Assembly: GCF_000687915.1 (NCBI RefSeq)
Contig: NZ_JHZY01000004.1
Span: 2,118,001-2,182,000 of the forward strand
Direction: 5' to 3'
DNA length: 64,000 nucleotides
From: Leeuwenhoekiella sp. MAR_2009_132
GTDB taxonomy: Bacteria > Bacteroidota > Bacteroidia > Flavobacteriales > Flavobacteriaceae
The position numbers and the translations under genes are program-made. This document shows, one piece after another, positions 25,384-32,412 of the stretch. The notes beneath the pieces are model-generated. The model was not told the DNA's origin. It saw only the letters and a list, made by a program, of their open reading frames with translations, and ran no database searches. The stretch's first letter is position 1. Every line of letters starts with the position of its first letter.

Positions 25384-26016
25384 TTATAGCGTCTTTAGGG
25401 ATTCACCGGGTTTAGCATACGAGAACCGGTTCAAGATTTGTGGTAAAGCATAACCATCAAGACCATCTATACAAACAGTTTGCGCGCGCTCTAAATTTAA
25501 CCAACCATCGTCATCCTGAATTTCTTTATCTACATAAATATGTTTAATCTTTCCTATAACAAAAATGCAGTCATTTTCTTTGATGAAATATTCATTTTCA
25601 TATTCGCATCCTAATTTTATACGACTTTGTTTAACGTAAGGAGCTTCAAAATCATTTAAAAATTCTTCATCAAGAAGTGTTTCCTTAAATTCTGAAATGG
25701 TGCCCGCATACTTCGCAGAAGTTTGATGCGCTTCTCGTATAAAATTCTGATTTACATGATTTACCGTGAATATTCCAGATTTTTTAATATTGTCGTAGGT
25801 ATTACGCTCTACAGTAGTGGGGCGTAAGATAAAACCTAGTAAGGGAGGGTTACTTCCTAGATGCGTTACCGAGCTAAAAATAGCGACGTTTGTAATACCG
25901 TCTTTAGAAATTGTACCGAGTAAGTTAGCCGACTTAAAGCCAGTACAACTATTTATAAAATGCGCTCTATATCTAGAGGGCATTTCTTCTATCGCTTGTG
26001 CTGTATAATGTTTCAT
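25384..26016 (-). CDS. flavin reductase family protein
   Basis: A 210-residue FMN-binding split-barrel protein of the DIM6/NTAB type. Flavin-site features are NSCTGFKSANLLGTISKDG, the long loop FSSVTHLGSNPPLLGFILRPT, and TYDNIKKSGIFTVNHV, as in flavoredoxins. It should reduce or bind flavin for a partner. It heads the operon that continues with DUF2256, cry-DASH and FeS photolyase, with spacers of 6, -4 and 12 nt, so the obvious guess is that it supplies reduced flavin or redox equivalents to them. Its ATG follows directly on the T-run of a hairpin. Confidence 0.88.
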   Translation of the reverse strand: MKHYTAQAIEEMPSRYRAHFINSCTGFKSANLLGTISKDGITNVAIFSSVTHLGSNPPLLGFILRPTTVERNTYDNIKKSGIFTVNHVNQNFIREAHQTSAKYAGTISEFKETLLDEEFLNDFEAPYVKQSRIKLGCEYENEYFIKENDCIFVIGKIKHIYVDKEIQDDDGWLNLERAQTVCIDGLDGYALPQILNRFSYAKPGESLKTL

Positions 26017-26042
26017 AAAAAAAGGGTAAGTAAAACTTACCC
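26017..26042 (-). terminator. terminator whose T-run abuts the flavin reductase start
   Basis: GGGTAAGT and ACTTACCC pair perfectly around AAA (26024-26042); on the minus strand the stem is followed by seven T and then immediately ATG at 26016. It should end transcripts from the OYE gene, or act as a leader hairpin for the flavin reductase operon. Confidence 0.75.
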
Positions 26043-26110
26043 TAAATTTAATTTTTGTTTAATTATAAGGTTGTTAACATTAAACAAAATAACATAACTT
26101 TTTGATTTAC

Positions 26111-27223
26111 TTACGCCTCTTGAGTCTCCTCTGCGTAAGTAGGATAATCTGTATATCCTTTTTCACCTTGTGAATAAAAAGTATCATTATCCCATTCTGC
26201 CATTGGGGCATTAATTGCAAAACGTTCTGCAAGGTCTGGGTTTGATATATATAGTTTTCCGAAAGCTACTAAATCTGCATTGCCTTCCTTGATAACTTCA
26301 TTTCCTTTATCTTGAGTAAAACCACCATTAATCATTAGGTTACCCTTGTAAATAGGTCTGTATCTCTTCGCGATTTCCGTTTTTAAAAAGTCTATATCGC
26401 TAACGTCTGTAAACGGTTCAGAAAGGTGTAGATAAGACAAGTCATAGTTATTTAAACGCTCAATAATATGATCAAATGTAGGTATGGTATCTTCTGTAGC
26501 TTCAATACCAAAAACACCGTTTAAGGATGGATTTAGACGCACTCCAATTTTATTCTCAGGAATAACTTCTTTTACTTTATCTAATGTTTCAAAGAAAAAG
26601 CGCACACGGTTTTCTATACTTCCACCATAATTGTCAGTACGTACATTTGCTTTTTTGTTAAAAAATTGATGAAATAAATATCCGTTTGAACTGTGTATTT
26701 CGACACCGTCAAAACCTGCTTCTAATGCATTTTTTGCAGCATCTACAAACTCTTGCTGTGTTTCTTCAATTTCAGCTAGGGTCATTTCTTTTGGTGCTAC
26801 AGTATCTTTAAATCCGTCTTGCGTATATGCTTGTGCATTAGGGTTTACAGCACTTGGAGCTAAGGGTTTATCACCATTGTGAAAATCTGGATGTGACATA
26901 CGGCCTACGTGCCATAATTGTATAAAAATTTTGCCATCTTCTGCGTGAACGGCATCTACAACTTTTTTCCAGCCTTCTATTTGTTCTTCAGTATGTATAC
27001 CAGCAGTGTGAATGTATCCTACTGCACGTTTAGACACTTGTGAGCCTTCGGTAATAATTAATCCCGCACCGGCTCTTTGAGTATAATATTTTACGTGTAT
27101 ATCTGTAGGTACATTACCGGGATTGTCTGCGCGACTACGTGTCATAGGAGCCATAACTACTCTGTTTTTTAAAGTAATATCTCCTAAAACAAATGATTCT
27201 AATAAAGGTTGATCGGTTTTCAT
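26111..27223 (-). CDS. Old Yellow Enzyme family alkene reductase
   Basis: An FMN-dependent ene-reductase of the NemA/OYE class. The ATG at 27223 (MKTDQPLLES) gives 370 residues; an ATG five codons earlier is also possible. The family signatures are PMTRSRADNPGNVPT, RAGAGLIITEG, QLWHVGRMSHP (substrate His) and HSSNGYLFHQFFNKKAN. It reduces activated C=C bonds with NADPH and is typically induced by electrophile or oxidative stress. A TTAACAGG motif lies in its upstream region. The next gene downstream, beyond a terminator, starts the flavin reductase-photolyase operon. Confidence 0.92.
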   Translation of the reverse strand: MKTDQPLLESFVLGDITLKNRVVMAPMTRSRADNPGNVPTDIHVKYYTQRAGAGLIITEGSQVSKRAVGYIHTAGIHTEEQIEGWKKVVDAVHAEDGKIFIQLWHVGRMSHPDFHNGDKPLAPSAVNPNAQAYTQDGFKDTVAPKEMTLAEIEETQQEFVDAAKNALEAGFDGVEIHSSNGYLFHQFFNKKANVRTDNYGGSIENRVRFFFETLDKVKEVIPENKIGVRLNPSLNGVFGIEATEDTIPTFDHIIERLNNYDLSYLHLSEPFTDVSDIDFLKTEIAKRYRPIYKGNLMINGGFTQDKGNEVIKEGNADLVAFGKLYISNPDLAERFAINAPMAEWDNDTFYSQGEKGYTDYPTYAEETQEA

Positions 27224-27344
27224 AATTTTCTTTTTCAATTTTAAATAAAAATATAGATCCTTAGTATGAACAAGGTTGATCTATGTTATCAAATTTTATT
27301 CTTATTATATTAGTCTATGAAATTACGGTAGCCTAACCAGGACT

Positions 27345-27355
27345 CCTGTTAAACG
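27345..27355 (-). promoter_or_regulatory. TTAACAGG-like motif in the OYE/methyltransferase divergent region
   Basis: In OYE orientation it reads CGTTTAACAGG, matching CGTTAACAGG before the AKR gene and GTTTAACAAGG before msrA. It is 122 nt before the OYE start and 10 nt before the divergent methyltransferase start, so either gene could be the target. Confidence 0.4.
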
Positions 27356-27364
27356 TTTTATAAA

Positions 27365-28162
27365 ATGAATATGTACGATTCCTATTTTAATGTTAACAAA
27401 GCAACCTGGGATTTAAAGGCCGGCTATCACGCAGCCAGTGCTTTTTATGATCTGGATGCTTTTAAAAGTGGTAAGTCTAGTCTCAATTCATACGAGTTAG
27501 GTGCGTTATCTGATGTAGCAGGTAAGTCGCTTTTACATTTGCAATGTCATTTTGGTCAGGATACCTTGAGTTGGAGTAGGCTGGGAGCGCAATGTGTGGG
27601 TGTCGACTTTTCTAATAAGGCTATTGAAATAGCTGAAAGTTTAAATAAGGAATTGGCCTTAGATGCGCGTTTTTTCTGCGGAAACGTTTTAGATACAGCT
27701 CAACTGGTTAATGAGAAATTTGATATTGTATATACTAGTTACGGCGATGTAGGTTGGTTACCAGACTTGAAGCCCTGGGCAGCAATGATTGCTAATTGTT
27801 TAAAGCCGGGAGGTATATTTTATATGGTTGAATTTCATCCGCTGGTCTGGATGTTTGATTATACAAAACAACCTGCTGTTTTAAAATATGCTTATAATGA
27901 AACTCAAATGATTTATGAAGAATACAAGGGCACATATGCAGAGCCCGAAGCACCTATGATAAGTAAAGAGTGCACCTGGAATCACGGGTTGGGAACTGTG
28001 GTCAATGCATTAATTGAGGCGGGTTTAACAGTAAAATTTTTAAGGGAGCACGATGCATCACCTTATAATATTTTACCAGAACTTATTAAAACAAAATCTG
28101 GTTTTGAAACCAAAGACAAACTTTATCCGCTTATATATGAGTTAAAAGCGACCACGATTTAA
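27365..28162 (+). CDS. class I SAM-dependent methyltransferase
   Basis: A 265-residue methyltransferase. Motif I is the variant LLHLQCHFGQDTLSWSRLGA near residues 57-76, then VGVDFSNKAIEIA for the SAM ribose and the FDIVYTSYGDVGWL motif. This HLQCHFGQDT group is common in Bacteroidota and acts on unknown small molecules. The gene is divergent from OYE and its stop overlaps the stop region of the converging DUF4174 gene by 4 nt. Because it shares the divergent region with a redox gene, a detoxification role is possible, but no more than that. Confidence 0.82.
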   Translation: MNMYDSYFNVNKATWDLKAGYHAASAFYDLDAFKSGKSSLNSYELGALSDVAGKSLLHLQCHFGQDTLSWSRLGAQCVGVDFSNKAIEIAESLNKELALDARFFCGNVLDTAQLVNEKFDIVYTSYGDVGWLPDLKPWAAMIANCLKPGGIFYMVEFHPLVWMFDYTKQPAVLKYAYNETQMIYEEYKGTYAEPEAPMISKECTWNHGLGTVVNALIEAGLTVKFLREHDASPYNILPELIKTKSGFETKDKLYPLIYELKATTI

Positions 28163-28593
28163 TCGTCTATATTTTGTCTCATTTCGCGCTGGCGCATTGG
28201 CATTTGATCAATTACTTCAAAAATTGTACGGGGCTCAACAGTATAATTTTTTTTAAACTTAACTCCGCCGTCTTTTCCTATAAGTGTGATACCTTCAAAA
28301 CTCACCGTAATGTTATAGTTTTTTCGAAGCGGAGCGATGAGGTAAGAGGTAATCACTTTCAACTCTTTATCATAAATTCTCCCTTTAGAGAGCGCAAATA
28401 GAATAATATTGCGATCATCTAACTTTTTTGAACTTGATTTAAATAACTCCCATTGTTCTTTAAAACTTTCATTTTGAAGGCTGGTAGTAGAAAAGACCAA
28501 GATGCGATTCCGGGATTTATATTTTGAAAAATCTTCTTGAGCAGTGGCAGATAGAGCAAACAAGAATAACGGTAAAAAAGCGGCTTTAGTCAT
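28159..28593 (-). CDS. DUF4174 domain protein, exported
   Basis: A 144-residue protein with a signal peptide ending ALSATAQ. The mature part begins DFSKYKSRNRILVFSTTS and ends RTIFEVIDQMPMRQREMR, the typical start and end of DUF4174, a thioredoxin-fold-like family without a CXXC. Its ATG lies one base from the stop of msrA (28593 shared), so the two are coupled and probably act together in the envelope after oxidative damage. Function of the family is not established. Confidence 0.85.
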   Translation of the reverse strand: MTKAAFLPLFLFALSATAQEDFSKYKSRNRILVFSTTSLQNESFKEQWELFKSSSKKLDDRNIILFALSKGRIYDKELKVITSYLIAPLRKNYNITVSFEGITLIGKDGGVKFKKNYTVEPRTIFEVIDQMPMRQREMRQNIDD

Positions 28594-29258
28594 TAGTGTG
28601 TGGTATTTTCTTTTAATAATTCAGGATATTTCTTTTTAAAATTATTTAGTCTGGGTATAGAAACTCCCACGATATACGGGTCATTAGGGTGGTTACGTTC
28701 ATAATCCTGATGGTAATTTTCTGCTTTCCAGAATTTTTGGAAAGGCATTACCTGAGTTGTTATTTTACCATCATAAAAATCTGTATTCAGTCTCTTTATA
28801 GTGTTTACTATAATTGTATGTTGATCTTCATTTTGGTAAAAAGCAATAGATCTATACTGGCGACCTCGATCAGGACCTTGTCTGTTTAAAGTCGTAGGGT
28901 CTTGCGATGCAAAAAACACATAAACTAGCGTTTGATAAGAAATTACTTGCGGATTATAAAATACTTCAACGGCTTCTGCATGATTGGTTTTGCCATAGCT
29001 CACCTGTTCATAAGTTGGATTCTTTTCACTTCCACCGCTATAACCGTTTACCACTTCTTCAACACCTTTTACGCTTTCAAAGACAGCTTCAACACACCAG
29101 AAACAACCACTAGCAAAATAAGCGCGTTCAAAGCCATCTACAGCTTGAGTTTGTACAGGATCTTTTTGCATCATTAGCGCATCGTGATCTGTAGTATCTG
29201 ATTTTTTACATGAAATACAGAGGAGGAGAAGGAATAAGAACGGCGATAAAATCTTCAT
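28593..29258 (-). CDS. msrA: peptide methionine sulfoxide reductase A, lipoprotein form
   Basis: A 221-residue MsrA that repairs oxidised methionine (S-sulfoxide). The N-terminal signal ends LCISC, with Cys17 the likely lipid site, so the enzyme is envelope-bound rather than cytoplasmic. The catalytic motif GCFWCVEAVF has C52 and C55, and the family segments VNGYSGG, YGKTNHAEAVEV and the closing YHQDYERNHPNDPY are present. No C-terminal resolving cysteine follows, so recycling would use C55 or an external partner. It forms an operon with DUF4174 and has a TTAACAAGG motif 53 nt upstream. Confidence 0.93.
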   Translation of the reverse strand: MKILSPFLFLLLLCISCKKSDTTDHDALMMQKDPVQTQAVDGFERAYFASGCFWCVEAVFESVKGVEEVVNGYSGGSEKNPTYEQVSYGKTNHAEAVEVFYNPQVISYQTLVYVFFASQDPTTLNRQGPDRGRQYRSIAFYQNEDQHTIIVNTIKRLNTDFYDGKITTQVMPFQKFWKAENYHQDYERNHPNDPYIVGVSIPRLNNFKKKYPELLKENTTH

Positions 29259-29300
29259 AACCTAATTTTTAAATAAAATTAGCGGAATCTTAAAGACGCT

Positions 29301-29321
29301 CCTGCTAAGACCTTGTTAAAC
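29301..29321 (-). promoter_or_regulatory. TTAACAAGG-like tandem motif upstream of msrA
   Basis: In gene orientation GTTTAACAAGG is followed at once by TCTTAGCAGG, a degenerate 10-11 bp direct repeat 43-63 nt before the msrA start. It resembles the motif before the AKR and OYE genes. Confidence 0.4.
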
Positions 29322-29337
29322 TCTAGTTTAGGTCATA

Positions 29338-29363
29338 AAAAAAGCCCCGTAAAACGAGGCTTT
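29338..29363 (-). terminator. intrinsic terminator of the Nif3/zinc-ribbon operon
   Basis: AAAGCCTCG and CGGGGCTTT (minus strand) pair with one G-U around a TTTTA loop, then a T-run. It lies 23 nt past the stop codon of the 259-aa gene. Confidence 0.8.
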
Positions 29364-29385
29364 TAGTATAATATAGGTTGAAAGT

Positions 29386-30165
29386 TTATATCTTAGAAAA
29401 GATTGCTTCCATTTTTTCTTGTTCTTCGCGAGCTAATTCTTCATCAACAAGAATTCTACCACTATGTTCATCTGTAATGATTTTCTTGCGACCAGCTATT
29501 TCTACCTGAACTTGCGGAGGAATAGTAAAGAATGATCCTCCTGAAGCACCACGCTCAATAGCAACTATAGCAAGGCCATTACGTACGTTTGAACGTATGC
29601 GGTTGTAGGCTTTTACAAGACGCTCATCTATAGAATTTTCAAATGCTTCACTTTGAGATAAAAGCGCTTGTTCTTCTTTTTCAGTTTCTGCTAAAATTGC
29701 ATCAAGTTCTTGTTTTTTATGTTTTAAGTGCTTTTGGCGCTCTCCAACACGTTCTTTAGTCTGATCAATAACAGCATTTTTTTGCTCAATTTGAGCACGG
29801 TATTCTCTAATATTTTTTTCAGCTAATTGAATTTCTAATTCTTGAAATTCAATCTCTTTGCTTAAAGAATTGTATTCTCTGTTATTGCGCACATTCTTTT
29901 GCTGCTCAGTATATTTCTTAATTGAAGCTTTTGATTCATCAATAAGAATTTTCTTAGCTTTAATCTGATCGTCGATTAAACCAAGTTCACCTCCTAGTTT
30001 TTCCAGTCGGGTATTTAATCCTGCAACTTCATCTTCAAGATCTTCTACTTCTAAAGGAAGCTCACCACGCACATTGCGAATGGTATCAACACGAGAATGT
30101 ATCAGTTGCAAATCATATAATGCTCTGAGTTTTTCTTCAACGGTAGCTTCGGTCTTTTTTGCCAT
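29386..30165 (-). CDS. C4-type zinc-ribbon family protein (DUF164) lacking its cysteines
   Basis: A 259-residue protein: a long antiparallel coiled coil (residues about 5-195, rich in Glu, Lys and Leu) and a C-terminal ribbon of the zf-RING_7/DUF164 family. In family members the ribbon has two CxxC pairs; here those positions are S208-x2-S211 and D232-x2-S235, so no zinc can be held although the rest of the ribbon (PPQVQVEI, GRKKII, SGRILVD) is conserved. It is 1 nt downstream of the Nif3 gene, a conserved pairing. Its molecular role is unknown. Confidence 0.85.
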   Translation of the reverse strand: MAKKTEATVEEKLRALYDLQLIHSRVDTIRNVRGELPLEVEDLEDEVAGLNTRLEKLGGELGLIDDQIKAKKILIDESKASIKKYTEQQKNVRNNREYNSLSKEIEFQELEIQLAEKNIREYRAQIEQKNAVIDQTKERVGERQKHLKHKKQELDAILAETEKEEQALLSQSEAFENSIDERLVKAYNRIRSNVRNGLAIVAIERGASGGSFFTIPPQVQVEIAGRKKIITDEHSGRILVDEELAREEQEKMEAIFSKI

Positions 30166-30166
30166 A

Positions 30167-31261
30167 TTATAAATACTTAATAGGATTGGTGTTTTCGTCT
30201 TCTAAAACGACTGCAAAATTAGTAAATTTTTTCGTAAGAAAGTCAGTAAGAATATTTTTTGTGAATTGCTCACTTTCATAGTGACCTATATCTACCAGTA
30301 TAAGTTTATTTTCAGCTTGATAAAACTGATGGTATTTTAAATCTGCGGTGATCAAAGCGTCTGCTCCAGAGCTAATTGCAGCATCTATGGCAAAACTTCC
30401 GCTTCCGCCTAAAACAGCTACTTTTTTAATAGGTTTGTCGAGCAGCATCGAGTGGCGTACCCCTTTTGCATTGAAGTTTTTTGAGACTAATTGTAAAAAA
30501 GGCAATGCATTCATCGCTTCAGGAAGTTCGCCAAGCATTCCCATTCCTATATTTTGATTTATATTATCTAGCGTGGTGACTTCATAAGCAACTTCCTCAT
30601 AAGAATGTGCATTAAAAAGGGTCTGGAGTATTTTTGATTCTAAACGCGCCTCAAAAGTTACGTGAAGTTGAATTTCATTCTCTTTTTGAAACTCACCACG
30701 ATTACCCTTTGTAGGATTGCTATTTGCATTACCTGTAAACGTACCAACCCCTGATGTATTAAAACTACAGGAATCATAATTGCCAATATTGCCTGCGCCG
30801 GCATTAAACAATGCATTACGTACGTGTTCAATTTCCGCTTCGGGGACATAAGTTGTAAGTTTTTTAATAACCCCTTTTTTAGGAATAAGAATTTTTCTAT
30901 TAATAAGATTTAAAGCGTCACACATACCTTTACTAACGCCGTGGGGCATATTATCTAAAGCTGTGTGAATCGCATAAATAGCGATATCATTTTTTATAGC
31001 TTTTAAAACTACACGCTCCACATAATTTTTACCCGTTATTTTTTTTAGTCCGCTAAAAACAATAGGATGAAAACTTACAATAAAGTTGCAATTTTTAGCA
31101 ATTGCAGTATCTACCGTTTTTTCAAGGGTATCTAGGGCCACTAAAATACCACTAACTTCTTTATTCTTATCTCCTAGAAGGAGTCCTACATTGTCAAAAT
31201 CTTCGGCATAAGCCAGAGGTGCAAACTCTTCTAAGGCTTTAATAACTTCGTTAATTATCAT
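30167..31261 (-). CDS. Nif3-like dinuclear metal-centre protein
   Basis: A 364-residue member of the NIF3/YqfO family (GTP cyclohydrolase I type 2-like), which forms hexameric toroids with two metal ions per subunit. Metal-site segments are SFHPIVFSGLKK and AIHTALDN in the N-terminal part and DIGHYESEQF near the C-terminus. Residues about 130-235 form an inserted PII/CutA-like domain, as in YqfO. The protein is widely conserved without an agreed function. It is co-transcribed with the zinc-ribbon-family gene. A -7-like region upstream is not clear. Confidence 0.92.
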   Translation of the reverse strand: MIINEVIKALEEFAPLAYAEDFDNVGLLLGDKNKEVSGILVALDTLEKTVDTAIAKNCNFIVSFHPIVFSGLKKITGKNYVERVVLKAIKNDIAIYAIHTALDNMPHGVSKGMCDALNLINRKILIPKKGVIKKLTTYVPEAEIEHVRNALFNAGAGNIGNYDSCSFNTSGVGTFTGNANSNPTKGNRGEFQKENEIQLHVTFEARLESKILQTLFNAHSYEEVAYEVTTLDNINQNIGMGMLGELPEAMNALPFLQLVSKNFNAKGVRHSMLLDKPIKKVAVLGGSGSFAIDAAISSGADALITADLKYHQFYQAENKLILVDIGHYESEQFTKNILTDFLTKKFTNFAVVLEDENTNPIKYL

Positions 31262-31307
31262 AATATATTAAACTGTAAATTCTTTTTAAGATGTTATGCT
31301 GAAAGTA

Positions 31308-31322
31308 GTTTGTTAAACAAAC
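31308..31322. promoter_or_regulatory. 15-nt palindrome upstream of lpxK
   Basis: GTTTGTT-A-AACAAAC is a perfect 7-bp inverted repeat around one base, in the divergent region between the Nif3 gene and lpxK. It could be an operator, but it also is short and AT-rich enough to arise by chance. Confidence 0.3.
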
Positions 31323-31392
31323 AATTCTGCGGAAAAATCACAGAGTGATTCAGCCTGTGGTGCGTAAATATAAAAATTATAACTTCGAGCCT

Positions 31393-32412
31393 GTGAAGAA
31401 CGCTCGTAAAATACTCTGGCCTTTTGCTATCCCCTATGATGGGGTGACGCGTTTGCGGAATTATCTTTTTGACCAGTCTTTTTTTGATTCTTATTCCTAT
31501 GATTTTCCTGTAATAGGTATAGGTAATCTATCTACTGGTGGCACCGGAAAATCTCCAATGACAGAGTATGTTGTTTCTCTATTGAAAGATACCTACTGTA
31601 CAGCCACACTTAGCAGAGGATATGGTAGGGATACTAAAGGATATCTTGAGGTGACTCCAGATTTGCAAGCTAGCGATACGGGAGACGAACCTTTGCAATT
31701 TGCCAGAAAGTTTAGAGATGTGCGTGTTGCTGTTTGTGAAGACCGTGTTGTAGGTATTTCAAAATTACGAGATTCATTACCACAACCTGAATTAATTGTC
31801 TTAGATGACGTGTATCAACACCGAAAGGTAAAGCCGGGTTTGCTTATTTTGCTTACCGCCTTTGATGATTTATTTTACAATGATTTTGTTTTACCTGCAG
31901 GAAATTTAAGAGAAAGCAGGCAAGGAGCAGATAGAGCAGATTGTGTTGTGGTGACTAAATGTCCTCAAAATTTGTCAATTGAAAAGCAACAGGAAATACA
32001 AAAGAAGATATCAATATATACTGATGCTACCGTTTATTTTGCAACTATAAACTACGGAAAGCCACAATCTAAAACAGGTGTTGTAAGGTGGGATGTGTTT
32101 AATAAAAAACAAATAACAGTAGTTACGGGTATTGCTAAACCTAAACCTTTTTTGAAGTATTTAGATAAGGAGTACTTAAGCTACACCCATCTTCAATTTG
32201 CAGACCATCATAATTTTTCTGATGACGAACTCAAAAAACTTGATGAGTATCCTGTTATTCTTACTACCGAAAAGGATTTTGTGCGACTTAATGGAAAACT
32301 GAATAAAGCAGCTCTATTTTACATCCCCATTACTTTTAATTTTCATAGAAATACGGAAGAATTTAATCGTCTTATTCTAAACTTCGCACAATCAAATTCA
32401 GTTAGAGAATAA
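31393..32412 (+). CDS. lpxK: tetraacyldisaccharide 4'-kinase
   Basis: Phosphorylates the 4' position of the lipid A precursor at the inner membrane. I choose the GTG at 31393, giving 339 residues that begin KNARKILWPFAIPYDGVTRL, the usual LpxK N-terminal helix; an upstream GTG (31345) would add 16 residues not typical of the family. No ATG exists near. The P-loop is GNLSTGGTGKSPM, followed by LSRGYGR and the GDEPLQFARK segment that contacts substrate. The last residues overlap the converging kinase gene by 11 nt. It shares the lipid A theme with kdsD and lptB. Confidence 0.92.
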   Translation: MKNARKILWPFAIPYDGVTRLRNYLFDQSFFDSYSYDFPVIGIGNLSTGGTGKSPMTEYVVSLLKDTYCTATLSRGYGRDTKGYLEVTPDLQASDTGDEPLQFARKFRDVRVAVCEDRVVGISKLRDSLPQPELIVLDDVYQHRKVKPGLLILLTAFDDLFYNDFVLPAGNLRESRQGADRADCVVVTKCPQNLSIEKQQEIQKKISIYTDATVYFATINYGKPQSKTGVVRWDVFNKKQITVVTGIAKPKPFLKYLDKEYLSYTHLQFADHHNFSDDELKKLDEYPVILTTEKDFVRLNGKLNKAALFYIPITFNFHRNTEEFNRLILNFAQSNSVRE

